Part shown: piece after piece, positions 45,493 to 55,502 of the stretch
Position numbering within the stretch: position 1 is the first letter of the stretch
Layout: the number at the start of each line of letters is the position of its first letter
NCBI RefSeq assembly: GCF_001571345.1
Contig: NZ_BCTP01000007.1
Span: forward strand, 1 to 64,000
Direction: 5' to 3'
From: Komagataeibacter xylinus NBRC 15237
GTDB taxonomy: Bacteria; Pseudomonadota; Alphaproteobacteria; Acetobacterales; Acetobacteraceae
DNA: 64,000 nt
The notes under the pieces: model-generated
Told to the model about the DNA's origin: nothing
The model's input: the letters and a program-made list of their open reading frames with translations, nothing else
The model's database searches: none
Program-made: the position numbers and the translations under genes

Positions 45493-45525
45493 AAAAAGGC
45501 CGGAACCCCGTGGGCTCCGGCCTTT
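45493..45525 (-). terminator. Rho-independent terminator of the small minus-strand gene
   Basis: AAAGGCCGGA/TCCGGCCTTT with a U-run on the minus strand, 13 bp past the stop at 45538. Confidence 0.9.
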
Positions 45526-45537
45526 ATCCTATATGGG

Positions 45538-45819
45538 TCAGATGCTGCGTTCAGGCCGTCTGCGCGGGGTGCGGGGGCGGTCGGTTCCACCCGGTGCCGC
45601 CTGTGTGCCGCGTCGGTCGGCTGCCTTGAGGGCGGGGGCGGCGGTCACTTCGCTTTCAAGCTGGCGGATGCGCTTCTGCACGCTTTCGCGCAGGGCGGGT
45701 GCGGTATGCGATTTCATGGAGGCCAGCGTCTCGCGCAGGTCGCGCAACTGCTTCTGCTTTTCGGCAAGGGTGCGACGGATCGGCTGGTTATCGGACATCT
45801 GTCCGTGGAATGCGCGCAT
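45538..45819 (-). CDS. Small coiled-coil hypothetical protein
   Basis: About 93 residues from the ATG at 45819 (MRAFHGQMSDNQ); an ATG at 45798 is an alternative. The middle is a charged helix likely to form a coiled coil (TLAEKQKQLRDLRETLASMK, ESVQKRIRQLESEV). The tail is arginine/proline-rich and disordered. The gene has its own terminator, which argues that it is real. Function is unknown; nucleic-acid binding through the basic tail is possible. Confidence 0.65.
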   Translation of the reverse strand: MRAFHGQMSDNQPIRRTLAEKQKQLRDLRETLASMKSHTAPALRESVQKRIRQLESEVTAAPALKAADRRGTQAAPGGTDRPRTPRRRPERSI

Positions 45820-45952
45820 GATAAGGATCCTGTGGACCTGTGGTCCAGGAAATGAGTTGTTAACCGTATTATGGAAAGAGGCGCAGCACGCACCCACGCC
45901 CACCTGGCCCGGAGGGCAGGGCGGCGGCGCGATGCATGATGAACCGGGGGGC

Positions 45953-47023
45953 TTACCCCTCGTTCAGCGCAAGCACGTCGGCCAGTCCGTGTAACAGGGC
46001 CTGGCATTCGGCATCCGTACCAATGGTGATGCGGAGCCACTGTGCAATGCGCGGGGTCCGGAAATGACGCACGATGATCGCCCGCGCCCGCAGGGCTGCG
46101 GCAAGCTGTGCGCCGTCACGGTCCGGATGCCGGGCGAATACGAAATTCGCCCGTGATGGCAGGACCTCGAACCCCATCTTCCCCAGGCTGTCTGTCAGCC
46201 TGTCGCGTGAGCTTATGATCCTGGCGCTTGTATTTGCAAGCCATTCCCGATCTTCAATCGCGGCAATGGCGCCTGCCTGCGCCAGGCGGTCAAGCGGATA
46301 GGAGTTGAAACTGTCCTTGATGCGGGTCAGAGCTGCGATCAGGTCAGGCTGGCCAATGGCATAGCCCACCCGCAGCCCGGCCAGCGCACTCGATTTGGAG
46401 AGCGTGCGCACCACGAGCAGGTTGGGGTGCGCGGCTACGAGCGGTATGGCCGTCTCGGCTCCAAAATCCACATAGGCTTCATCCACCACCACCACCGCAT
46501 CAGGGTGGTCGTGCAGCAGGGCGCGGATGGCATCAAGGCCGAGGGCCATGCCGGTGGGCGCATTGGGGTTGGGCAGGATGATGCCGCCACACGGCCTGCG
46601 ATAGGCCGCAATGTCGATGCCCATCGCCGCGTCAAGCGGCACGGTCTCGTGGCGTATGCCGTACAGCCCGCAATAGACGGGGTAGAAGCTGTAGGTGATA
46701 TCGGGGAAGAGCAGGGGTGCTTCATGGTTGAGCAGCCCCTGAAAGGCATGGGCAAGCACCTCGTCCGAGCCATTGCCCACGAACACATGGTCCACCGGCA
46801 CGTCATGCGCGGTGGCAATTGCCGTGCACAGGCCGTGGGCCGTGGGGTCGGGGTAGAGGCGCAGCGTGTCGTTGGTCGCCGCCCTGATGGCCTCGATCAC
46901 CCTGGGCGAGGGACCGTACGGGCACTCGTTGGTATTCAGCTTGATCAGGTTGGCCATCCTGGGCTGCTCGCCCGGCACATACGGGGTCAGGCTGTGTACG
47001 ATCGGGCTCCAGAAACGGCTCAT
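45953..47023 (-). CDS. hisC: Histidinol-phosphate aminotransferase
   Basis: A 356-residue PLP class II aminotransferase. [15 protein letters not shown] is the N-terminal HisC signature, [15 protein letters not shown] binds the cofactor, [13 protein letters not shown] holds the PLP-pyridine Asp, and [15 protein letters not shown] carries the PLP lysine. It converts imidazole-acetol phosphate to histidinol phosphate, or a related aromatic amino acid reaction. The start at 47023 gives the usual N-terminus. No other his gene is adjacent. Confidence 0.93.
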   Translation of the reverse strand: MSRFWSPIVHSLTPYVPGEQPRMANLIKLNTNECPYGPSPRVIEAIRAATNDTLRLYPDPTAHGLCTAIATAHDVPVDHVFVGNGSDEVLAHAFQGLLNHEAPLLFPDITYSFYPVYCGLYGIRHETVPLDAAMGIDIAAYRRPCGGIILPNPNAPTGMALGLDAIRALLHDHPDAVVVVDEAYVDFGAETAIPLVAAHPNLLVVRTLSKSSALAGLRVGYAIGQPDLIAALTRIKDSFNSYPLDRLAQAGAIAAIEDREWLANTSARIISSRDRLTDSLGKMGFEVLPSRANFVFARHPDRDGAQLAAALRARAIIVRHFRTPRIAQWLRITIGTDAECQALLHGLADVLALNEG

Positions 47024-47118
47024 CAGGGTAAATTCCACAAGGTCATGAACATGAAGGCCGCGCCACGGCAACGCAGGCCGTGGCGGCGGGACAGGGGATG
47101 AAAAAAGGGGCGGGCGGT

Positions 47119-47670
47119 TCAGCCCTGCGGGGCGGGGGCCGTGTGCTTCATGGCAGCGAGCAGGGCAGTATTGCCCTGCCGGGTGGCGAACAGGCGCGCG
47201 CTGATGCCCTCGCCATCGCGCAGGTCGGGGTTGGCGCCGTGTTCAAGCAGGAAGGTGACCATGGGGTCGCGGTTGAACATCACCGCGAAGATCAGCGGCG
47301 TGCGCCCCACGAAGTTGGGCACGTCAATGCCCGCGCCATGTGCCACAAGCACGCGCGCGCACGGCAGGTCGCCCTTGAAGGCCACGCCCGCGAGTGCCGT
47401 TGCCCCCTTGGCATCCTGCAGGTCGGGGCTGGCGCCGCCCTCGAGCAGGGCGCGCACGGTGGGTTCATGGCCGTTATAGGCGGCCAGGATCAGCGCGGTG
47501 TAGCCCTTGTCGTTGCGGGTATCGGGGTTGATGCCCGCCTTGAGGAATTCGGTAACGAGATCCGTCTGCCCATCCCGTGCCGCGGAGAGGAACAGGGTGT
47601 CGATTTCCGCGTTGCTGAAGGATTCGGGTGCGTCGGCGGCGGGGTCGCCGTTGGCGATTGTCTTGCTCAT
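47119..47670 (-). CDS. Ankyrin-repeat protein
   Basis: 183 residues with about four ankyrin repeats between residues 30 and 165: [56 protein letters not shown] and [14 protein letters not shown]. There is no signal peptide. It probably mediates protein contacts in the cytoplasm; the partner is unknown. It lies between hisC and the metallo-hydrolase, all on the minus strand. Confidence 0.9.
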   Translation of the reverse strand: MSKTIANGDPAADAPESFSNAEIDTLFLSAARDGQTDLVTEFLKAGINPDTRNDKGYTALILAAYNGHEPTVRALLEGGASPDLQDAKGATALAGVAFKGDLPCARVLVAHGAGIDVPNFVGRTPLIFAVMFNRDPMVTFLLEHGANPDLRDGEGISARLFATRQGNTALLAAMKHTAPAPQG

Positions 47671-47772
47671 GTGCCTGCCTGGCTGGTCGGATTGCGCGAA
47701 ACGGGGGCCGGGGCCGGTCCCGTCATGAACGGGCGATCATAGGACGCTTTGGCTGAAAAGAACATCGGGCAA

Positions 47773-48798
47773 TCATGCATCACCGGGCTGATCCCACGCA
47801 ATGTCGCGGCACGCGCCATGGGCCATGATGCCCATCGTATCGGGCGGCATGCCCGCGTCGCGCACGGCTTTGGCAAGGCGCGTGACCGGCTCGTCCATGG
47901 GTTCATCCGTCAGGCGGAAGGTGCCGAAATGCATGCCAATCCCGTGTCGCGCCCCAAGCTGGCGCAGGCCGGACAGGGCCTCCTCCGGCGTGGTGTGCAC
48001 GCGTTCCATCAGGGCGCGGGGCTCGTATGCGCCAATGGGCAGGAGCGCAATATCGGGCGCGCCAAGGCGCTGGCGGATCAGGCGCCAGTGGCGGCCATCG
48101 GCGGTGTCGCCTGCAAAGAAAAGCTGGTGGCCCGCCTCGTCTTGCAACATGAAGCCGCCCCACAGGCTGGTATTGTGGTCAAAGGGCGTGCGGGCCGCGC
48201 CGTGGCGGGCAGGCGTGCAGGTGATGTGGATGCCGCCGGTGGCCACCGCCTGCCACCAGTCCAGTTCCATGATGCGTCTGAGCCCGGTCCTGCGCATGAA
48301 GCGGGCATTGGCGAGCGGGGTAACCACCAGCGGGTTGTCGCCGCGCCGGGCGATGGCGCGCAGGCTGGGCAGGTCCATGTGGTCGTAATGCGCGTGCGAG
48401 ACCAGCACGATATCAATGCGCGGCAGGTCAGCCAGCCTGCGGCCGGGCGCGCGCACCCGCTTTGGCCCGATAAAGGGTAGCGGGGAGCAGCGTTGCGAAA
48501 AGATCGGGTCGGTCAGGATGGTGAGCGCCGTGCCATCGGGGCGCGGCAGGCGGATGAGAAAGGTGCTGTGGCCAATAAAGGTCAGTTGCACCGTGTCGGG
48601 CGCGGGCAGGGCCTGCGGGTCGCCGGTGGGGGTGGGGTTTTCAATCCAGGCCGGCCAGTCCGATTTCGGGCGGTTCCACTGCCATTTCAGGATGGCGAGG
48701 CGCCGCAGGCGCGCGGGCTGCGTGCCTTCGGGGCAGATGGCGGGCGGGTTGAAAAAACGCGTGCCATCCGTGTGGTCGCTGGCGGGTGGCTGGGGCAT
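47773..48798 (-). CDS. Metallo-beta-lactamase-fold hydrolase (UlaG/NAPE-PLD-like)
   Basis: 341 residues. The fold entry is VQLTFIGHSTFLIRL, the zinc motif is SHAHYDHMD, and further ligands occur in CTPARHGAAR and FFAGDTADG. The pattern fits NAPE-PLD/UlaG-like enzymes that hydrolyse phosphodiesters or lactones. The N-terminal FFNPPAICPEGTQPARLRRLAILKWQW is common in bacterial NAPE-PLD-like proteins. The start at 48798 has GGAG upstream. The substrate is not known. Confidence 0.88.
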   Translation of the reverse strand: MPQPPASDHTDGTRFFNPPAICPEGTQPARLRRLAILKWQWNRPKSDWPAWIENPTPTGDPQALPAPDTVQLTFIGHSTFLIRLPRPDGTALTILTDPIFSQRCSPLPFIGPKRVRAPGRRLADLPRIDIVLVSHAHYDHMDLPSLRAIARRGDNPLVVTPLANARFMRRTGLRRIMELDWWQAVATGGIHITCTPARHGAARTPFDHNTSLWGGFMLQDEAGHQLFFAGDTADGRHWRLIRQRLGAPDIALLPIGAYEPRALMERVHTTPEEALSGLRQLGARHGIGMHFGTFRLTDEPMDEPVTRLAKAVRDAGMPPDTMGIMAHGACRDIAWDQPGDA

Positions 48799-49203
48799 GC
48801 GTGGGTCTCCATCTGCCGGCGTATCCTGGGGCAACAGGTGAACGGGCGGGTGGCCCCGTGTCAAATTCGTGGCCCGCGGGCACGGTCGGGCGGAACTGGT
48901 GGCGGGCGCATGCGCTGGCACCTATGGCGTGTATTGGATAACGGCTTGATGAGATGGCTTGTTCCGTCCCGAAGGTCGTGAGAAGGTACGTGCCGTGAAA
49001 AGCCTTTATCCCCGCGCCCTCCCGCTGCCCGCGCATGCGGGCCGGGCGGGCACGGGCGCGTGGAAAGAATAACAAGAAAGGGTTGTCGGCTTCCGGCACG
49101 CGGCCCGGTTTGGTCGGAGCAACAACCATGGCTGTAAGGAGGCCGGTCCCTCATGCGTTCCTTGTACACATCCCCCCTCATGGCTCCTGAAGGAGGTGGC
49201 GGC
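48799..49203 (+). promoter_or_regulatory. Leader region of the pentose-phosphate operon
   Basis: No gene is seen. A long GC-rich imperfect stem occupies about 49012-49064 (CGCGCCC pairs with GGGCGCG, and CCCGC/GCGGG lies inside). GGTTGT/ACAACC encloses a further structure at 49081-49127. AAGGAGGTGG at 49190-49199 is a near-perfect ribosome binding site for tkt. The structures suggest a folded 5' leader, but no known riboswitch was recognised. Confidence 0.4.
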
Positions 49204-51264
49204 ATGCCCACCAATATCGATACGCTGTGCATCAACACGATTCGCACGCTATCCATGGACGCGGTGCAGAAAGCGAATTCCGGCCATCCCGGCACGCCCA
49301 TGGCGCTCGCACCCGTAGGCTACGCGCTGTGGCGCGACGTGCTGAACTATGACCCGGCCGAACCGCTATGGCCCAACCGCGACCGCTTCGTGCTGTCGGT
49401 CGGCCATGCGTCGATGCTGCTCTATTCGCTCATCTACCTTGCCGGCATCCGCGACGTGCGCCCCGGCGGGGTCACGCATGACCGCCCGGCGCTCACGCTT
49501 GAGGACCTCGAGCAGTTCCGCCAGCTTGATTCGCTCACCCCCGGCCACCCGGAATATCACCATACCGCAGGCGTCGAGACCACGACCGGCCCGCTTGGCC
49601 AGGGCTGCGGCAATTCCGTCGGCATGGCGATGGCGGAAAAATGGCTGGCCGAGCACTATAACCGCCCCGGCTTCAAGCTGTTCGACCACCACGTCTATAC
49701 GCTGTGCGGCGATGGCGACAACATGGAAGGCGTTGCCAGCGAGGCCGCTTCCATCGCAGGGCACCTCAGGCTGGGCAACCTGACATGGATCTATGACAGC
49801 AATCATATTTCCATCGAGGGCTCGACCAACATCGCCTTTACCGAGAGCGTGCACAAGCGCTTCGAGGCCTATGGCTGGCACGTGCTTGAACTCAAGGACG
49901 CCAACGACACCGGCGACCTGCGCCGCCTGCTGGCCGAGGCAAAGGCCGAGACTTCACGCCCCACGCTGATCATCGTGCATTCCATCATTGGCTGGGGCGC
50001 GCCGCACCTTGCCGGCACGGCGGAAGCCCACGGCTCGCCGCTTGGCGTTGAGGAAATCCGCGAGACCAAGAAATTCTATGGCTGGCCGGAAGACAAGAGC
50101 TTCTATGTGCCCGATGGCGTGACCGAGCATTTCCGCGCGGGCATCGCCACGCGGGGGGCTGCGGCAAGCAAGGCATGGAACGAACTGTTTGCGGCCTACC
50201 GCGCCAAATACCCCGACGAGGCAAAGCAGCTTGACCACATCTTCGCGGGCACCCTGCCCGAAGGGTGGGACAAGGACATCCCGGTCTTTGATGCCGATGC
50301 CAAGGGCGTTGCCTCGCGCGCAAGCTCGGGCAAGGTGCTCAACACCATTGCCAAAAACTATCCGTGGATGATCGGCGGCTCGGCCGACCTGTCGCCATCC
50401 ACCAAGACGCACCTCACCTTCGAGGGCGCAGGTGACTTCCAGCCGCCGCAATGGGGCGGCACCTATAGCGGGCGCAACCTGCATTTTGGCGTGCGCGAGC
50501 ATGCCATGGGTTCCATCAGCAACGGTCTCGCGCTGTATGGCATCCGGGCCTACTGCTCGGGCTTCCTGCTTTTCTCCGATTACATGAAGCCGCCCATCCG
50601 CCTGTCTTCGCTGATGAAGCTGCCGGTGACCTATATCTTCACCCATGACTCGATCGGCGTGGGCGAGGACGGGCCAACCCACCAGCCCATCGAGCAGCTT
50701 GCCCAGCTTCGCGCCACGCCCGGCGTGACCGTGCTGCGCCCCGCTGACGCCAACGAGGTGGCCGAAGCGTGGCGCACGCTGGTGCAGATGACCGACCGCC
50801 CCAGCGTGCTGGCTTTAAGCCGCCAGAACCTGCCCACCATCTGCCGCAAGACCTATGCGCCTGCATCAGGGCTGGCCAAAGGGGCCTATGTCCTTGCAGA
50901 TGCGCAGGGTCGTCCCGATGTGATCCTTATGGCGACAGGCAGCGAAGTGGGACTGATCATCAAGGCGGCAGAAAAGCTGAAGGCGGAGGGCATCAAGGTG
51001 CGCCTCGTCTCCATGCCGTCATGGGATCTGTTCGAGGCCCAGCCCAGGACCTACCGCGACAGCGTGCTGCCGCCCGACATCACGGCGCGCGTGGCGGTCG
51101 AGCAGGCGGCACAGCTTGGCTGGGACCGTTATACCGGCCTTGCGGGCGAGACGATTGTCATGCACGGTTTTGGCGCTTCAGCCCCGGCGGGCGAACTGGA
51201 AGTGAAATTTGGTTTCACGGTGGATGCCGTGGTGGCCGCGGCCCGCAGGCAGGCCGGAAAATAA
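49204..51264 (+). CDS. tkt: Transketolase
   Basis: A 686-residue thiamine-diphosphate enzyme moving two-carbon units between pentose, tetrose, hexose and triose phosphates. Present are ANSGHPGTPMALAPVGYALW, the ThDP motif GDGDNMEGVASEAASIAGHL ending in a conserved Asn a little further on, FTHDSIGVGEDGPTHQPIEQLA and SMPSWDLFEAQ. The start is fixed by AGGAGGTGG five bases upstream. It is the first gene of the pentose-phosphate cluster and has its own terminator. Confidence 0.97.
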   Translation: MPTNIDTLCINTIRTLSMDAVQKANSGHPGTPMALAPVGYALWRDVLNYDPAEPLWPNRDRFVLSVGHASMLLYSLIYLAGIRDVRPGGVTHDRPALTLEDLEQFRQLDSLTPGHPEYHHTAGVETTTGPLGQGCGNSVGMAMAEKWLAEHYNRPGFKLFDHHVYTLCGDGDNMEGVASEAASIAGHLRLGNLTWIYDSNHISIEGSTNIAFTESVHKRFEAYGWHVLELKDANDTGDLRRLLAEAKAETSRPTLIIVHSIIGWGAPHLAGTAEAHGSPLGVEEIRETKKFYGWPEDKSFYVPDGVTEHFRAGIATRGAAASKAWNELFAAYRAKYPDEAKQLDHIFAGTLPEGWDKDIPVFDADAKGVASRASSGKVLNTIAKNYPWMIGGSADLSPSTKTHLTFEGAGDFQPPQWGGTYSGRNLHFGVREHAMGSISNGLALYGIRAYCSGFLLFSDYMKPPIRLSSLMKLPVTYIFTHDSIGVGEDGPTHQPIEQLAQLRATPGVTVLRPADANEVAEAWRTLVQMTDRPSVLALSRQNLPTICRKTYAPASGLAKGAYVLADAQGRPDVILMATGSEVGLIIKAAEKLKAEGIKVRLVSMPSWDLFEAQPRTYRDSVLPPDITARVAVEQAAQLGWDRYTGLAGETIVMHGFGASAPAGELEVKFGFTVDAVVAAARRQAGK

Positions 51265-51269
51265 AAGAA

Positions 51270-51312
51270 CACGCAGGCAGGCAGGACATTCAGTCCTGCC
51301 TGTCGTGTTTTT
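51270..51312 (+). terminator. Terminator after tkt
   Basis: CAGGCAGGAC/GTCCTGCCTG stem, extended by CACG/CGTG and followed by TTTTT. It probably reduces readthrough into tal-pgi. Confidence 0.88.
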
Positions 51313-51375
51313 GAGCAAAGTAGTATTGGCAGTGCGGGTTTGCCGTATTGCTGAAAAATAAAGGAAGCACAGTCA

Positions 51376-54234
51376 ATGAGTGCGCGTGAATCTGGTGATG
51401 CAAACCCATTAAAGGAACTGGCGCGTCTGGGTCAGTCCCCCTGGCTGGACTTCATCCAGCGCTCCTATACCGAAAATGGCAGCCTGAAGAAGCTGGTCGA
51501 GGAAGATGGCCTCAAGGGTGTGACCTCCAACCCCGCCATCTTCCAGAAGGCAATGGGCCAGGGCACCGATTACGATGCCCAGATCCGCTCCGTGCTCGAA
51601 CATCATGTGGTTGACGCGGGCGCATTGTACGAACTGCTCGCCATTGATGACATCCGGGCCGCGGCCAAGGTGCTCTACCCGGTCTATGAACAGACGAAAG
51701 GGCTGGACGGTTATGTCAGCCTTGAGGTCTCGCCCTATCTGGCGCGTGACACCAAGGGCACGTTGCACGAGGCGCTGCGCCTGTGGAAAGCGGTCGATGC
51801 CCGCAACCTCATGATCAAGATTCCCGGCACGGAGGAAGGCGTTCCCGCCATCCGCGCCGCCATCGCCGAAGGGCTGAGCATCAACGTCACGCTGCTCTTC
51901 TCCATCGATGCGTATAAAAAGGTGCTCGAAGCCTACATCACCGGGCTAGAAGACCGCCTGGGCCGTGGCGAGAGCGTGAAGGGCATCGCCTCGGTCGCGT
52001 CCTTCTTCGTCAGCCGCATCGACGTCAAGATCGACAAGGAAATCGATGCCCGCGTGGCCGCAGGCGACAAGCATTCGGCTGAACTCAAGGCCCTGCGCGG
52101 CAAGGTCGCCATCGCCAACGCCAAGGCGGCGTATGAATACTGGCGCGAAGTCACCGCAAGCCAGCGCTGGAAAAAGCTGGCCGAGGCGGGTGCCAACCCG
52201 CAGCGCCTGCTGTGGGCCAGCACCGGCACCAAGGACAAGACCTATAGCGACGTGGTATATGTCGATGGCCTGATCGGCTCCGACACGGTCAACACCATTC
52301 CGCCCGCAACATTCGATGCCTTCCGTGACCACGGCAAGGTGGCTGATACGCTGACGCAGGACGTGGCGGGCGCGCTGCGGGTGCTCGATGAGGCAAAGAG
52401 CCTTGGCCTCGACCTTGATGGCGTGACGCGCAAGCTGGTTGATGAAGGCGTTGCCTCCTTTGCCGATGCGTTTGACGACCTGCTCGGCTCGGTTGCAGCC
52501 AAGCAGGCGGCGTTTTTGGGCAAGAAAGTCACCTCCACCGCGCTGAAGCTGCCTGCCGACCTGCAAAAGGCGGTCGATGCGGAGCTGGAAGCCTGGCGCA
52601 AGGATGGCACCGTGCGCCGCGTGTGGGACAAGGACGCCACCGTCTGGACCGGCAAGGACGAGGCAAGCTGGCTGAAATGGCTCGACATCACCGATGACCA
52701 GGTGGCGGCCCTTTCCAAGTTCGAGGATTTCCAGGCCGAGTTGAAGGCGCGCGGCTTCCGCGATGCGCTTTTGCTGGGCATGGGCGGCTCCAGCCTCGGG
52801 CCGGAAGTGCTGGCAAACACCTTTGGCAAGCGTGAGGGCTTTCCGCACCTTTACGTGCTCGACAGCACGGACCCGCAGCAGGTGCGCGATTTCGAGAAAA
52901 AGATCGATATCAGCAAGACGCTGTTCATTGTCTCGTCCAAGTCCGGCGGCACGCTCGAGCCCAACATCCTGAAGGCCTATTTCTTCGATCAGGCCAAAAA
53001 GGTGCTCGGCGACAAGGTCGGCTCGCACTTCATCACCGTAACCGATCCCGGCTCGCACATGGAAGACGTGGCGAAGAAGGACGGCTTCTGGAAAATCTTC
53101 TACGGCGAGAAGCAGATCGGTGGTCGCTACTCCGTGCTGTCCGATTTCGGCATGGTGCCCGCCGCCGTGGCGGGCCTGCCGCTCAAGCTGCTGCTCGAAT
53201 CCGCCCAGCGCGGCGAGAAGTCATGTGCCGCCTCCGTGCCGCCCGCGCAGAACCCCGGCGTGGTGCTCGGCGCCGTGCTTGGCGTGGCCGCGCGTGATTT
53301 TGGCCGCGACAAGGTGACCATCATCGCATCGCCCGGCATTTACGACATGGGTGCGTGGCTTGAGCAGCTCATTGCGGAATCGACCGGCAAGGACGGGCGT
53401 GGCCTGATCCCCATCGATGACGAGACGATCGGCAAGCCGGGCGTATATGGCAAGGACCGCGTGTTCACCTATCTGCGCCTGGCTGAAGACCCGTGCCCGA
53501 AGCAGGATGCCGCTTTCGCCGCCCTCGTCGCGGCAGGCGAGCCGGTGGTGACCATCGAGTTGCATGAGCGCCGCCAGGTGCTTGAGGAGTTCTTCCGCTG
53601 GGAGTTCGCGACCGCGGTGGCCGGTGCGGTGATCGGGATCAACCCGTTCAACCAGCCCGATGTCGAGGAATCGAAGATCGAGACCAAGAAGATCACCACC
53701 GCCTATAACGAGACCGGCAAGCTCCCGCCGTACGAGCCGTTCGCCAAGGATGGCCCGTTTACCTTCTATGCCGACCCCAAGAACGCGCAGGCGCTTGGCG
53801 GGGCCAAGACGGCGGAGACCATCCTCAAGGCGCATTTCGCTCGTGCGAAGGCCGGTGATTACGTGGCCCTGCTGGCCTATATCGACCGTGACACCTTCAC
53901 GCGTGAATGGATCCAGAAGGCGCGGCTCGGCCTGCGTGACGGCCTGAAGCTGGCAACGGCGGCCGAATTCGGCCCCCGCTTCCAGCATTCCACGGGGCAG
54001 GCCTACAAGGGCGGGCCTGACACGGGCGTGTTCGTGCAGATCACCTGCGATGATGAGGTGAACCTGCCAGTGCCGGGCGAGAAATATACCTTCAGCATCG
54101 TGAAGGAAGCCCAGGCGCGGGGCGACATGGAGGTGCTGGCCGAACGTGGCCGCCGCGTGCTGCGGGTGCACATTCATGGCGACCTGAAAGCCGGACTTGA
54201 AAAACTCGGGCTTGATATCGCCCACGCGGTCTGA
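51376..54234 (+). CDS. tal-pgi: Bifunctional transaldolase / glucose-6-phosphate isomerase
   Basis: 952 residues combining two enzymes. Residues about 1-365 are transaldolase, with GVTSNPAIFQKAMG and the Schiff-base lysine near 147 in LMIKIPGTEEG. Residues about 400-950 are a glucose-6-phosphate isomerase with LGMGGSSLGPEVL, VSSKSGGTLEPN, GGRYSVLSDFG and FFRWEFATAVAG. It links fructose-6-phosphate made by the pentose pathway back to glucose-6-phosphate. Such fusions are known from acetic acid bacteria and some other taxa. It lies between tkt and gnd. Confidence 0.95.
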   Translation: MSARESGDANPLKELARLGQSPWLDFIQRSYTENGSLKKLVEEDGLKGVTSNPAIFQKAMGQGTDYDAQIRSVLEHHVVDAGALYELLAIDDIRAAAKVLYPVYEQTKGLDGYVSLEVSPYLARDTKGTLHEALRLWKAVDARNLMIKIPGTEEGVPAIRAAIAEGLSINVTLLFSIDAYKKVLEAYITGLEDRLGRGESVKGIASVASFFVSRIDVKIDKEIDARVAAGDKHSAELKALRGKVAIANAKAAYEYWREVTASQRWKKLAEAGANPQRLLWASTGTKDKTYSDVVYVDGLIGSDTVNTIPPATFDAFRDHGKVADTLTQDVAGALRVLDEAKSLGLDLDGVTRKLVDEGVASFADAFDDLLGSVAAKQAAFLGKKVTSTALKLPADLQKAVDAELEAWRKDGTVRRVWDKDATVWTGKDEASWLKWLDITDDQVAALSKFEDFQAELKARGFRDALLLGMGGSSLGPEVLANTFGKREGFPHLYVLDSTDPQQVRDFEKKIDISKTLFIVSSKSGGTLEPNILKAYFFDQAKKVLGDKVGSHFITVTDPGSHMEDVAKKDGFWKIFYGEKQIGGRYSVLSDFGMVPAAVAGLPLKLLLESAQRGEKSCAASVPPAQNPGVVLGAVLGVAARDFGRDKVTIIASPGIYDMGAWLEQLIAESTGKDGRGLIPIDDETIGKPGVYGKDRVFTYLRLAEDPCPKQDAAFAALVAAGEPVVTIELHERRQVLEEFFRWEFATAVAGAVIGINPFNQPDVEESKIETKKITTAYNETGKLPPYEPFAKDGPFTFYADPKNAQALGGAKTAETILKAHFARAKAGDYVALLAYIDRDTFTREWIQKARLGLRDGLKLATAAEFGPRFQHSTGQAYKGGPDTGVFVQITCDDEVNLPVPGEKYTFSIVKEAQARGDMEVLAERGRRVLRVHIHGDLKAGLEKLGLDIAHAV

Positions 54235-54245
54235 ACCGCACATTG

Positions 54246-54278
54246 ACCCGCCCCTTTAACCACAGGGGCGGGTTTTTT
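54246..54278 (+). terminator. Terminator after tal-pgi
   Basis: ACCCGCCCC/GGGGCGGGT stem followed by TTTTTT. Confidence 0.95.
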
Positions 54279-54352
54279 GATGGGGGTCATTGGGAAATGG
54301 CCCCCAAGGCGATAGGACTACGGACCTATCCCGCTTCCAGGAGTGTTAGATC

Positions 54353-55351
54353 ATGCAAATCGGTATTGTTGGCCTTGGCAAGATGGGCGGCAACATTTCC
54401 ATCCGCCTGACCCGCCACGGCCATGATGTGGTGGCCTTCGACCGTGACCCCGCCGTTACCGCCAAGGTGTGCGCGCAGGCCGAAGGGGGCCGCGCCACCG
54501 CCGCCACCGGGCTTGCGGACATGGTGGGCAAGCTCACGGGCCGCAAGATCATCTGGCTCATGCTGCCCGCGGGTGAAGTGACCGAGCAGGCGGTGCAGGA
54601 ACTCGGCGGCCTGATGGGCAAGGGCGACATCGTGATCGATGGCGGCAATTCCTTCTACAAGGATGACATCCGCCGCGCGGCCGAACTGGTCACGAAGGGC
54701 ATTGACTATGTCGATGTCGGCACCTCGGGCGGCGTGTGGGGGCTGGAGCGCGGCTACTGCATGATGTACGGCGGCACCAAGGACGCCACCGATCATATCG
54801 ACCCCATCCTGTCGGCACTCGCACCGGGCATTGGCGATATCCCCCGCACGCCGAACCGCGACAAATCCGGTTTCGACCCGCGTGCCGAGCAGGGCTACCT
54901 GCATTGCGGCCCGGCGGGTTCGGGCCACTTCGTGAAGATGGTCCATAACGGGATCGAATACGGCATCATGCAGGCCTTCGCCGAAGGGTTTGACGTGATG
55001 CGGTCCAAGAACAGCGATGCCCTGCCCGAGAACCAGCGTTTCGACCTGAACATGGCCGATATTGCCGAGGTATGGCGGCGCGGCAGCGTGGTCTCGTCGT
55101 GGCTGCTCGACCTTTCGGCAAGCGCGCTGGCGGGCAACCCGGACCTGTCGAACTACAAGGGCGACGTGGCCGATTCCGGCGAGGGGCGCTGGACCATCGA
55201 GGCCGCGATCGAGGAGGCGGTGCCCGTGCCCGTCATCACCGCCTCGCTGTTCACGCGCTTCCGCTCGCGCACCGGCAACAACTTTGCCGAGAAGATGCTG
55301 TCTGCCATGCGTTTTGGTTTTGGCGGTCACATTGAAGGTACGAATAACTGA
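54353..55351 (+). CDS. gnd: 6-phosphogluconate dehydrogenase, short NAD-type
   Basis: 332 residues, the length of the short tetrameric Gnd class rather than the 470-residue NADP enzymes. The Rossmann motif GLGKMGGN is followed by VVAFDRDP. An acidic residue at the strand end usually marks NAD preference. Substrate and catalytic motifs are [14 protein letters not shown] and [19 protein letters not shown]. It oxidises and decarboxylates 6-phosphogluconate to ribulose-5-phosphate. It is followed by a hairpin and zwf. Confidence 0.94.
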   Translation: MQIGIVGLGKMGGNISIRLTRHGHDVVAFDRDPAVTAKVCAQAEGGRATAATGLADMVGKLTGRKIIWLMLPAGEVTEQAVQELGGLMGKGDIVIDGGNSFYKDDIRRAAELVTKGIDYVDVGTSGGVWGLERGYCMMYGGTKDATDHIDPILSALAPGIGDIPRTPNRDKSGFDPRAEQGYLHCGPAGSGHFVKMVHNGIEYGIMQAFAEGFDVMRSKNSDALPENQRFDLNMADIAEVWRRGSVVSSWLLDLSASALAGNPDLSNYKGDVADSGEGRWTIEAAIEEAVPVPVITASLFTRFRSRTGNNFAEKMLSAMRFGFGGHIEGTNN

Positions 55352-55374
55352 CCCGACGCCGGGCCGGTAACTGA

Positions 55375-55409
55375 CAGCCTGCCCGGATGCTAGGCATCTG
55401 GGCAGGCTC
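55375..55409 (+). other. Hairpin between gnd and zwf
   Basis: AGCCTGCCC/GGGCAGGCT, extended by GATGC/GCATC, forms a long stem with a two-base loop. No U-run follows, so it may be an attenuator or mRNA-stabilising element rather than a full terminator. Confidence 0.7.
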
Positions 55410-55502
55410 TGGCTGTTCCCCATGAAATGACAGCGCTTAATGACTGCAACCGGAACAGCCGGGGGAGGATTATAGCGAATACAGTTCAGGGACAGCAGCA
55501 CA

